From Clostridiales bacterium (lineage in GTDB: Bacteria; Bacillota; Clostridia; Saccharofermentanales; Saccharofermentanaceae), in contig JAGAXM010000027.1 in assembly GCA_017940895.1 (NCBI GenBank), forward strand, positions 85,144 through 149,143: a stretch of DNA of 64,000 nt, read 5' to 3'. The notes beneath the pieces were generated by a model, which was given only the letters and a program-made list of their open reading frames with translations, did not search any database and was not told the origin of the DNA. Positions 16,875 through 24,774 of this stretch are shown here, one piece after another. Positions within the stretch are counted from its first letter, which is position 1. Each line of letters starts with the position of its first letter. A program made the translations under genes and the position numbers.

Positions 16875-18171
16875 GCAGTTGCTGCGTTTCACGATCGAAG
16901 CGGTGCTCCTCTCGGCAGTGAGCGTCATCGTTATGCTGCTCGGCATCTTCGCTACCAACAGCAGCGAGTATGAGCGTGTGCAGAACAGCTATATGGCGAA
17001 CTTCTCCAACGTCCTCGACGCCGACTCTTACGACCGCATCCAGAGCAACCTCATGGAAGGCTACAGCGGCGTGAACGCGGTATATGAGGGCGTGGATGCG
17101 AACGGCACTCCTGTCGGATTCGTAGTCGAGGTGCAGGTGACGGATCACGCGAACGGGCAGCCTCTTAATCTGCTCGTAGGCGTCGACTACAATACCGCGC
17201 AGCTGACGGGGCTTATGAGGGCGCCCGACGACCTTCATCTGTCGACCATAACTGACGAGCAGATCGCGGTAATCCTCGGGCAGACTTACGGGCATCAGAT
17301 CCCGGTCGCGTACGGAGTGCAGAACGAGGACCAGGCTTCGGATTCGACGGAGCAGTTAAGGCTAGAAGGCCTTAACGACGGCGTGTACTATGCGCAGACG
17401 CTCTCTGCGGACCGCACGGGCTACATCGACTATGTCGAGATGAGCATCGAAAACGGCGTCATCACCATGGTGCAGTGGGATGCCTTCAATACAGACATGA
17501 ATATCAAGAACCGCCGCGAATCTTCGCTCGACGGTGTATATGAAGTATCGGGACTTAACTGGGCATCGCAGTCTTACATACTGTGCCACGCGCTCATCGA
17601 TGTGCAGAATCCCGATCTGCTTGCTATGAAGTCGGACGGTACGACGGATATCGTCGACGGCGTTACGGTTAACATCCGCACGTTCGTTAATCTGTGTGTA
17701 GAGTGTATCGAGAATTCCCGTGCGCAGTTCGATAAAGAGATGTATATCGCAGGTCTGCAGGAGATCGTAGACGGGCTGTTCGAAGGCGACTTCGAGAGCC
17801 TGGGTGTTGTTAACGACGACGGCTTCGTCGTGTTCTCTTTCGACGGGTATCCCGGTGCTTTCATGGGTCCCGACGGATCGCAGATGAATGTGCGCCAGAG
17901 GATTACTGGAGACATGGCGGATTATTCTGACTTCGATTCCGCTTCCGCAGATGCGGGCGAAGAGCTGACAGGCGATTACAGAGGCAACGAGGACGGCGTA
18001 CGTACCGGTGACATATCGGTCGATGCCGACAGTATCGACGGGCTGCCGATGTCTGAGATCAAGACATATATTGAAGGCCTCGAAGGACAGCTGCAGGTCA
18101 CGTCGGACATAGTCACCGCGATAAATACGGTATACAGATTCCTTAAGGATTATCTGAACTGGATGGCATAA
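16861..18171 (+). CDS. rnfG: RnfG-like protein with degenerate FMN-binding domains
   Basis: RnfG is a membrane-anchored subunit carrying a covalently bound FMN. The 436-residue protein has one N-terminal membrane anchor (about residues 8-31), then an RnfG/NqrC-like region (YSGVNAVYEG, GFVVEVQVTDHANG, LLVGVDYNTAQLTGLM). A second FMN_bind-like region follows: IDYVEMSIENGVITMVQWDA up to DIVDGVTVNIRTF. The last stretch sits where DAVSGATITS is expected, keeping the Thr but replacing the S and A. The C-terminal 130 residues are acidic and unmatched. It is twice the usual length of RnfG. Covalent flavin attachment is doubtful. Confidence 0.72.
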   Translation: MLNRKQLLRFTIEAVLLSAVSVIVMLLGIFATNSSEYERVQNSYMANFSNVLDADSYDRIQSNLMEGYSGVNAVYEGVDANGTPVGFVVEVQVTDHANGQPLNLLVGVDYNTAQLTGLMRAPDDLHLSTITDEQIAVILGQTYGHQIPVAYGVQNEDQASDSTEQLRLEGLNDGVYYAQTLSADRTGYIDYVEMSIENGVITMVQWDAFNTDMNIKNRRESSLDGVYEVSGLNWASQSYILCHALIDVQNPDLLAMKSDGTTDIVDGVTVNIRTFVNLCVECIENSRAQFDKEMYIAGLQEIVDGLFEGDFESLGVVNDDGFVVFSFDGYPGAFMGPDGSQMNVRQRITGDMADYSDFDSASADAGEELTGDYRGNEDGVRTGDISVDADSIDGLPMSEIKTYIEGLEGQLQVTSDIVTAINTVYRFLKDYLNWMA

Positions 18172-18174
18172 GTT

Positions 18175-19407
18175 ATGAGCATGATAGACACATCGGACAA
18201 GTCGTTGGAGAAATCTCCGTTCAATGATCTTAAGAATCTCGAGAATATTCCCGAGAATCCTTTCGAGGGGATTTCTTTGGAGCGTGAGCAGCCCGCGGAC
18301 CGTCTGTCGACGAGAGCCGCGATCTTCACTGCGTTCATAATGACCGCGGTGTGTCTCATGACGCCTGCGTGCGGTTCGGGTATTTCTTCTATATTGATCT
18401 CGCTGCTGTGGTCGGTGGGCGCGGCGGTCGTGTATGTGTTGTTCTGGACTTGTACTTTAAGGCTGTTCGAGAATCCCGAGATGATGCCGGTATCCATCGT
18501 GCTGAACCTCATACCCGCAGTGCTCCTTAATGTGTTCTTCGGCGATAAGCTGTTATTATTCGGACTTGTGTTCCTCGGCGCGGGACTTACGGCATTAAGC
18601 CTCGAGGCCGCCGACGAGAAGGACCGCCGGGCGGGGAAGAAGGATAAGTCGGGATTCACGGGCGTCGATTTCTTAAGCGGCGAGATGGTCAAGTACACCG
18701 AGTTCATCAAGGCGGATGTCGCGGGCGAGGTACTGGTGCCTTTGGTATGTGCTTGTGGGTCGTCCGCCTGCGGCGTGGTGCTGTCTGAGTTTCTCCGCGG
18801 GTTCTCGCATATGCAGGGTAAGGGGTTATCGTTAGTTATCAGTGCGCTGGTGCTGATGTTTATATCTTTTGTTATCAGTTTGATCCGCGGTAATGATTAC
18901 CTGTTCTCATCGAGCGAGATGAGCGACGCGTGTGTGCTGCCGGTTACGACTTATAAGCATCTTCGTTCTTTCCTGCTTCGCCGCTCGCGCTTCTTTGTAA
19001 GCATCGTGATCATCGGTGTGGGGTGTCTGATATGTGATCAAATTGACAGTGCGTTCTCTCTTGGCTTCCCTTATATGAAGCATGTGCTGTCCGCGCTTCT
19101 TATATTCGCATTCGCGTTTATCCGCGGAAGGCAGTCTAAGCACAGGATACAGTTCGCGACTGAGCTTATGGCGATCTATGCGCTGTGTGTGACGCGTGTT
19201 ACTTCTATTGGTGACCTCGTGCTGATCGCGCTCCTTGCGACCGCGGCGGACGTGCTGGTATCATCGTTCATGTATACGCGCAACAGGAGACTTATCATGT
19301 CTTCGAGGAGCGAGTACGCCGCGGGCATGCCTCTCGAACTTATCACGGCGGCGGTGTTGTTTATGGTTATAGAGGTTATTTCAGGTTATTGGGGCGTGTT
19401 ATTCTGA
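18175..19407 (+). CDS. Multi-pass membrane protein, C-terminal half possibly RnfA/RnfE-like
   Basis: The 410-residue protein has a charged N-terminus of about 45 residues and roughly ten membrane segments; no family is certain. It directly follows rnfG (3 bases) where rnfE and rnfA normally lie. By eye the second half resembles RnfA/RnfE: GVVLSEFLRGFSHMQGKGL recalls the FVLSRFLG block, and the end (RNRRLIMS then GMPLELITAAVLFM) recalls the IRERL and GxPIALITAGLLAL blocks. The cysteines that hold the 2Fe-2S cluster in RnfA/RnfE are not at their usual places. This similarity is an inference needing structure prediction. No ribosome site is obvious before the ATG. Confidence 0.6.
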   Translation: MSMIDTSDKSLEKSPFNDLKNLENIPENPFEGISLEREQPADRLSTRAAIFTAFIMTAVCLMTPACGSGISSILISLLWSVGAAVVYVLFWTCTLRLFENPEMMPVSIVLNLIPAVLLNVFFGDKLLLFGLVFLGAGLTALSLEAADEKDRRAGKKDKSGFTGVDFLSGEMVKYTEFIKADVAGEVLVPLVCACGSSACGVVLSEFLRGFSHMQGKGLSLVISALVLMFISFVISLIRGNDYLFSSSEMSDACVLPVTTYKHLRSFLLRRSRFFVSIVIIGVGCLICDQIDSAFSLGFPYMKHVLSALLIFAFAFIRGRQSKHRIQFATELMAIYALCVTRVTSIGDLVLIALLATAADVLVSSFMYTRNRRLIMSSRSEYAAGMPLELITAAVLFMVIEVISGYWGVLF

Positions 19408-19426
19408 CGTATCCCGTCTGTTCGTG

Positions 19427-19457
19427 TAGACAACACTGATGAGTTTTGTGATATAAT
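19427..19457 (+). promoter_or_regulatory. Predicted promoter of tRNA-Arg
   Basis: TAGACA (19427-19432) and a perfect TATAAT (19452-19457) are 19 bases apart and end 15 bases before the tRNA. The spacing is long but the -10 box is ideal. Confidence 0.55.
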
Positions 19458-19472
19458 CCTTGGCGTGCTGAT

Positions 19473-19549
19473 GTTTGCGTAGCTCAGCTGGATAGAGCGA
19501 CCGCCTCCTAAGCGGTAGGCCAGCGGTTCGAATCCGCTCGCGAACACCA
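19473..19549 (+). tRNA. tRNA-Arg (anticodon CCT)
   Basis: A 77-base cloverleaf with encoded CCA. The acceptor stem is GTTTGCG with CGCGAAC (one T-G pair). The D stem is GCTC/GAGC. The anticodon stem is ACCGC/GCGGT with loop CTCCTAA, giving anticodon CCT, which reads AGG (Arg). The T stem is AGCGG/CCGCT with loop TTCGAAT. It is followed at once by a terminator hairpin, so it is a single-gene transcript. Confidence 0.97.
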
Positions 19550-19554
19550 TGAAT

Positions 19555-19584
19555 AAAGGAGTTGGAAGGATCTGACTCCTTTTT
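19555..19584 (+). terminator. Terminator after tRNA-Arg
   Basis: An 8-bp stem AAAGGAGT (19555-19562) pairs with ACTCCTTT (19575-19582) across a 12-base loop and continues into a T run. It lies 6 bases after the tRNA CCA end. Confidence 0.8.
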
Positions 19585-19615
19585 CGTTATAACCAATGAG
19601 ATGTTTTAAGATTCA

Positions 19616-20983
19616 ATGATGACTGATAGGAATTATCTGTTTGAGGAGGAGCGCCCGGGGAAAGCGCTCGCGGTAATGGCTCTGCCGACGATCATAAGTC
19701 AGATGATCGTCCTCATATATAATATAGCCGATACATGGTATATCGGCCGCACTAACAATCCCGATATGGTCGGCGCGTCTTCGCTTGCCGTTACTTTATA
19801 TCTTGCGGTAGTCGCGCTGTCGAACGTCTTTGGTGTCGGAGGCGGAACGCTGATGGCAAGACTGGAAGGCGAGAAGAAGACTGAGGATGCGCGTAAGGTC
19901 GCGTCCTACAGCGTAGCGATAGCCGCGATCTGTACACTCGTGTTCTCATTGTCGATACTTATCTTTCTTAATCCTCTACTGAGATTCCTCGGCGCCGATA
20001 ATTCGACGATCGTATACGCAAGACAGTATGTCATGATGACTTCGGTTGTCGGAGGCATTCCGACTGTGCTTTCCATGTGCATGCCCCAACTTCTTCGTAA
20101 TGCGGGTTATGCCAGGCAGGCTGGATTCGGTGTCGCGATGGGAAGCCTGCTTAATGTGGTCTTGGATCCGCTGTTCATGTTCGTTATCCTGCCTCACGGC
20201 AAGGAGGTCCTGGGCGCGGGTATCGCGACGATGCTGTCGAATGTTATCTCGATGGTCTACTTTGTTGTTCTGTTTATCAAGCTTAAGGATAAGACGGTCC
20301 TGTCCATCCCGACGAGGATCGAGAAGATCGGACCTGAGAATACCAAAGCTTTGTACTCCGTAGGCATACCTGCTGCGTTCGCGATATTCCTTTTCGATGT
20401 GGTGACGATAGCTCTTAATAAGATGATCGTCGAATACGGCAATATCCCGCTTGCCGCCATGGGCATCGTTCTCAAGGTCGAGCGCCTTCCCATGTATATC
20501 GGTATCGGCATCTGTCTCGGCATGGTGCCGCTCATCGCTTATAACTACGGATCCGGCAACATGGAGAGAATGAAGGAGGTAAGTGCTGCGGCATTAAGAG
20601 CGGTCATTATCTCTTCGATAATCTGCACGGTGCTGATGGTCGTATTCGCGAGACCGATCATGTGGGAGTTTATCAAGAACGAGACGACGGTCGGGTACGG
20701 CGTTGCGTTCCTTAAGGCAAGAGCTCTCGCGATGCCTTTTATGGTCATCGGCAACTTTATCGTCCATTATATGAATGCGGTAGGTAAGGGCAAGGTATCG
20801 TTTGTACTCGCAGTCATAAGGCATCTCGTTCTGATCCTGCCTGTAATGATCGTTATGAATATCATATTCGGACTTAAAGGTCTTGTGTGGTCGCAGCTTG
20901 CGTCCGACGTGATCAATACTGCGATAGCGATTATGATCTTCCTTCGCGTAGAGAAGACAATAATGAGAGAATCGGGAGAATGA
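19616..20983 (+). CDS. MATE-family multidrug/small-molecule exporter
   Basis: MATE proteins export cationic drugs or metabolites in exchange for H+ or Na+. The 455-residue protein has twelve predicted membrane segments in two halves, and the pattern seen in the family: ERPGKALAVMALPTIISQM, IYNIADTWYIGR, VGGGTLMARLEGEKK and, in the second half, ERLPMYIGIGICLGMVPLIAYNYGSG. The length is normal. Two adjacent ATG codons (19616, 19619) are possible and neither has a clear ribosome site. It is followed after one base by the CAT-GNAT fusion and probably shares a transcript with it, which may indicate a resistance pair. Confidence 0.92.
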   Translation: MMTDRNYLFEEERPGKALAVMALPTIISQMIVLIYNIADTWYIGRTNNPDMVGASSLAVTLYLAVVALSNVFGVGGGTLMARLEGEKKTEDARKVASYSVAIAAICTLVFSLSILIFLNPLLRFLGADNSTIVYARQYVMMTSVVGGIPTVLSMCMPQLLRNAGYARQAGFGVAMGSLLNVVLDPLFMFVILPHGKEVLGAGIATMLSNVISMVYFVVLFIKLKDKTVLSIPTRIEKIGPENTKALYSVGIPAAFAIFLFDVVTIALNKMIVEYGNIPLAAMGIVLKVERLPMYIGIGICLGMVPLIAYNYGSGNMERMKEVSAAALRAVIISSIICTVLMVVFARPIMWEFIKNETTVGYGVAFLKARALAMPFMVIGNFIVHYMNAVGKGKVSFVLAVIRHLVLILPVMIVMNIIFGLKGLVWSQLASDVINTAIAIMIFLRVEKTIMRESGE

Positions 20984-20984
20984 T

Positions 20985-22187
20985 ATGAATTACAGAGTTG
21001 TAGACAAGGACAAGTATTACCGCAAGGGCGTATTCGACCACTTCACGATGGACTGCAAGTGCTCGACTTCCATGACGGCCAGGATCGATGTCACGCGTCT
21101 TGTGCAGCACTCGAAAGTTAACGGCACCAAGTTCTACATCAACTTCCTGTACGTTCTCTCGAAGGTACTAAACTCCCGCGACGACTATAAGATGGGTTAT
21201 CTGTGGGAGGACGAGGAGCTTATCTGCTACGATCAGATCAATCCGATCCAGTACTGCTTCCACGAGGATACCGAGACGTGTACTCCGGTGTACACGACTT
21301 ACTATGAGGACTATAAGACCTTCTACGACAATGCTCTGAATGATCTCGAGGAAGCCAAGAAAACCCGCGAATACAAGCTCGACATACAGAGACACCCGAA
21401 CTGGTTCGATGCGTCCTACATCTCGTGGCTGTCGTACGATGCGCTTAACATCGAGCTTCCCGACGGGTATCTGCATTTCCCTCCGATAGTAAATTGGGGC
21501 AGGTACCGCGAGGAGAACGGACGTCTTATGATGCCCGTGACAGTGCGTCTTAACCATGCGGTCGCGGACGGTTTTCTTCTCGCGAACGTATTCCGCCTGC
21601 TCGAAAAGGAGATCGCTTCCTTTACTCACGCGACTCTTTATACTGAAAGACTTGTGCTTAGAAAATGGGAGGAGAGCGATGCGGAAAGTATGTACGAACT
21701 GTGCAAAGATCCCGACATCGGTCCCATCGCGGGCTGGCCTCCTCATCAGAATGCGGATGAGAGCAGAATTGTCATCAGAAATGCACTTTCAGGTGCAGAG
21801 GCATATGCAATCTGTCTCAAGGAAGACAATAAGGCGATCGGCTGTATCGAATTGAAATTATACGGCGGTAATATGAATGACCTCGCGCAGAACTTCGACG
21901 AGTGCGAACTCGGCTACTGGCTCGGCAAGCCTTACTGGGGACAGGGAATCATGCCCGAAGCGGGAAGAGAACTGTTAAGACACGCGTTCGAGGACTGTGA
22001 ATTCGAGAAGGTGTGGTGCGGTTACTATGACGGCAACAGCAAGTCAAAACGCGTGCAGGAGAAGTTGGGCTTTAAGTATCAGTGGACTTCTGAAGGCGTG
22101 GATGTGCCTCTTATGCACGAACAGCGCACGGGTCATGTTAACCTCATGACAAAAGAAGATTGGGAAGAGATCAGTTCAAATGGATAA
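20985..22187 (+). CDS. Fused CAT-like and GNAT acetyltransferase
   Basis: Two unrelated acetyltransferase folds are joined in one 400-residue frame. Residues 1 to about 207 are a chloramphenicol acetyltransferase-like trimer-type domain with the catalytic block LNHAVADG (His191, Asp195). Residues from about 212 are a GNAT domain of the ribosomal-protein/RimJ-like type: TERLVLRKWEESDAESMYEL, then ELGYWLGKPYWGQGIMPEAG (acetyl-CoA loop) and SKRVQEKLGFKY. No stop or frame change lies at the junction near nucleotide 21620. GGGAGA precedes the ATG. The CAT substrate is uncertain because many CAT-like proteins do not act on chloramphenicol. It overlaps the next gene by 8 bases. Confidence 0.88.
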   Translation: MNYRVVDKDKYYRKGVFDHFTMDCKCSTSMTARIDVTRLVQHSKVNGTKFYINFLYVLSKVLNSRDDYKMGYLWEDEELICYDQINPIQYCFHEDTETCTPVYTTYYEDYKTFYDNALNDLEEAKKTREYKLDIQRHPNWFDASYISWLSYDALNIELPDGYLHFPPIVNWGRYREENGRLMMPVTVRLNHAVADGFLLANVFRLLEKEIASFTHATLYTERLVLRKWEESDAESMYELCKDPDIGPIAGWPPHQNADESRIVIRNALSGAEAYAICLKEDNKAIGCIELKLYGGNMNDLAQNFDECELGYWLGKPYWGQGIMPEAGRELLRHAFEDCEFEKVWCGYYDGNSKSKRVQEKLGFKYQWTSEGVDVPLMHEQRTGHVNLMTKEDWEEISSNG

Positions 22188-24774
22188 CAGCACCCTGAAG
22201 CGTAATACATATCTGCCTTTTCTTGTGAAGTATTCATTTGCTTTTGCTGTTGTTGCAGTTCTTGTATTTATAAGGCTGATTATTACCGGGAATACTTTTA
22301 TCTGGTATGCCGACGGATTGGAGCAGCACTATAATGCTCTGATCTTTTACGGTGAGCATTTAAGGACTGTCCTAAGGATGGTATTTATCGATCACAATCT
22401 TGATATTCCTTCGTGGAGTTTCTCTATTGGTGAAGGTGCGGATATACTTCAGGTTCTTCACTATTATGTGATAGGTGCTCCGCTGTGTGCTTTATCTGTG
22501 TTCTTTAATGAGGATAATATGTATGTCCTGTACGGCATCATAGTCATAGCCCGTCTGTATTTATCGGGACTGTCATTTGCTTATCTTTGTAAGACTAACG
22601 GAGTCAGGAATACTAACGGTATTCTGATCGGCGCTATAGCTTATGTGTTCGGTTTCTGGAGTATGTATAACAGTGTCCGTCACTTTATGTTTCTTATACC
22701 GGTTGTCTTGCTGCCGCTTGTAATTGCAGGCACTGAGAAGGTAATAAGAAAGCAGAATCCTTTTGTTCTGGTAACGGCCGTATTCTTGTGTGCATTAAGT
22801 AGTTTCTATTTCTTCTATATGATCGTTATCCTGACGGTTATCTATACTGCTGTCAGAACAGTTGTAATGTATGGTAAGAATGTCAGGGAATGGCTTGTAA
22901 CCGTAAGAAATATGCTGATCTATTCGGTTACAGGTGTGCTGGCGGCGGGAGTCGTTTTGTTGCCTGTGTTGTATGTATTCGTGAATGATGCGAGAAATTC
23001 CGGCGTAAACAATATAAGACTGATCTATCCGTTGATCCATTATCTTTCGATTCCGCACGTTCTTTTCGGACCGGTAGAGTCTTATTGGCTTTGTTTGGCA
23101 TTTACCGTTACGCAGGTTGCTTCTTTGATTATGTTGTTTATTCATAAGAGGGAGCACAAAACTCTTAAGATCCTTTCCGTCATATGTCTTATCTTTATTC
23201 TGGTTCCGTTCTTCGGGCAGATGTTTAACGGAATGGCTTATATGGCTAATAAATGGTGTTTTGCGATCTCGCTTCTGGTCTCTTATATTCTTACTTCCGA
23301 GTATGATCAGCTGGTAGAACGGTCTGATGTGTATAAGAAGATCCCTTATCTTGTTGTTCTTATTTTCCTGTGGTCTATACCGTCGGGTGATGTAATGAGT
23401 AATGACATCGTTGTAGGTCTTCTTATGTTGACTGTATTCGGTCTGGTGGCAGGCAAGGTTAAGTCGAAGAAGAAAGAATACATTATATTCGGATTTACGG
23501 TCCTTTCTGTATTGGTTATTTCATTTTTCTTTTTCAGTCCGAGGTACGGGAATTACTTGCCTGAATTAAGGACCGTTGAACAGATCAGGGATTACTATAA
23601 CGATGACGGAGTTATCGCTTCTGAACTTCTTGGTGAGGAGGAGACTTTCTACCGCTATTCAGGCAGTGAACTGCAGATGAATTCGGCTTTGAATAAGGGG
23701 GTATCATCGCCGGCGTATTTCTGGACTATCTCGAATCCGTATACGGTTGCATTTAACGAGAGTTTGAGCTTGGGCAATTATTTTATTCATAAGTGGCTGA
23801 ATTATGATGACAGAACCATCATGACTGACTTGTCTTCGGTCATGTATTACTTTGTTCCCGAACAGGGTGGAATAGTGCCGTACGGATATATTTTATATGA
23901 CGATGAATCCTCTGATTGTTATGACATATACAGAAACGAAGATCCGCTCGGACTGTGTTTTTCGTCGGATTCTTTGATAAGAAGATCCTATTGGGATACT
24001 CTTACGCCTTCGCAAAGGGAAGAGGCATTACTGCACGGTGTTGTGGTATCGGACGAGGTTGTTTCCGAACTGAATGATATTCATCCTGAACTTAGAACGC
24101 TGCAGACGGATTATACAAGTGAGCTGATCGAATCCGATGGCTTGACTGTTCTGCGATTCGAAGGTGTACCCTGTGCAGAAACGCATATTCAGATCAATGG
24201 TATTGTGATGAATGACAGCGTTGATGCAGAACTTGTTGTTCAGTCGAGTTCCGGTGTCATTAAGACGTTGGAATTGCACGAAGACGGATACGAATACTAT
24301 AACGGCAGACATGACTTTGTTATTAATCTGGGGTATAACGAAGAACCGCTTACATGGGTTGCTATAAGTGTTGTAGGCAGTGATGATTACTCATATGACA
24401 GCATTACCGTCAACTGTATACCGATGGATGGAACTTCTGAGTTGATTGACGAACTTATGGAAAATGCGCCGGAAACAGTTTATATCGGTACCGATGAGAT
24501 TAGTTGCTCGGTAACATCGGCTGAGCCGCAGATGCTCGTGTTTACAATTCCTTATTCTGAAGGCTGGTCTGCCGAGATTGACGGAGCGTCTGCCGAGGTC
24601 GTGAATGCCGATATTAAATATCTCGGCATACAGATCCCTGCGGGCTCGCATGAGATAGTCCTTACATACCGCACACCGTGGTTTAACGCGGGACTTGTAT
24701 CAACTGCGGTCGGAATAGTGCTGACAGCCGTTGAAGTGATCCTCTATAAGAGAAGGTCCCGTTTAAGTCTTTGA
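22180..24774 (+). CDS. YfhO-like membrane protein, probable glycosyltransferase
   Basis: The 864-residue protein resembles the YfhO family, large membrane proteins of GT-C type thought to glycosylate lipoteichoic acid or other envelope polymers. It has a cytoplasmic start and about 12-14 membrane segments between residues 15 and 460, with an early loop FIWYADGLEQHYNALIFYG that carries the Asp/Glu typical of GT-C active sites. A beta-rich external region (about 470-835) follows, then a final membrane segment and a basic tail. Base and codon use is more AT-rich than in its neighbours. Its last 12 bases overlap the 3' end of the minus-strand polysaccharide synthase. The substrate is unknown. Confidence 0.8.
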   Translation: MDNSTLKRNTYLPFLVKYSFAFAVVAVLVFIRLIITGNTFIWYADGLEQHYNALIFYGEHLRTVLRMVFIDHNLDIPSWSFSIGEGADILQVLHYYVIGAPLCALSVFFNEDNMYVLYGIIVIARLYLSGLSFAYLCKTNGVRNTNGILIGAIAYVFGFWSMYNSVRHFMFLIPVVLLPLVIAGTEKVIRKQNPFVLVTAVFLCALSSFYFFYMIVILTVIYTAVRTVVMYGKNVREWLVTVRNMLIYSVTGVLAAGVVLLPVLYVFVNDARNSGVNNIRLIYPLIHYLSIPHVLFGPVESYWLCLAFTVTQVASLIMLFIHKREHKTLKILSVICLIFILVPFFGQMFNGMAYMANKWCFAISLLVSYILTSEYDQLVERSDVYKKIPYLVVLIFLWSIPSGDVMSNDIVVGLLMLTVFGLVAGKVKSKKKEYIIFGFTVLSVLVISFFFFSPRYGNYLPELRTVEQIRDYYNDDGVIASELLGEEETFYRYSGSELQMNSALNKGVSSPAYFWTISNPYTVAFNESLSLGNYFIHKWLNYDDRTIMTDLSSVMYYFVPEQGGIVPYGYILYDDESSDCYDIYRNEDPLGLCFSSDSLIRRSYWDTLTPSQREEALLHGVVVSDEVVSELNDIHPELRTLQTDYTSELIESDGLTVLRFEGVPCAETHIQINGIVMNDSVDAELVVQSSSGVIKTLELHEDGYEYYNGRHDFVINLGYNEEPLTWVAISVVGSDDYSYDSITVNCIPMDGTSELIDELMENAPETVYIGTDEISCSVTSAEPQMLVFTIPYSEGWSAEIDGASAEVVNADIKYLGIQIPAGSHEIVLTYRTPWFNAGLVSTAVGIVLTAVEVILYKRRSRLSL

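Noticed and set aside
19555..19616. An attachment site or integrated element at tRNA-Arg
   Set aside because: No integrase, no repeat of the tRNA 3' end downstream, and a normal terminator follows the tRNA.
20985..22187. Two separate genes with a frameshift between CAT and GNAT parts
   Set aside because: The frame is continuous through 21620 without stop, and no ribosome site or start codon with good context lies at the junction.
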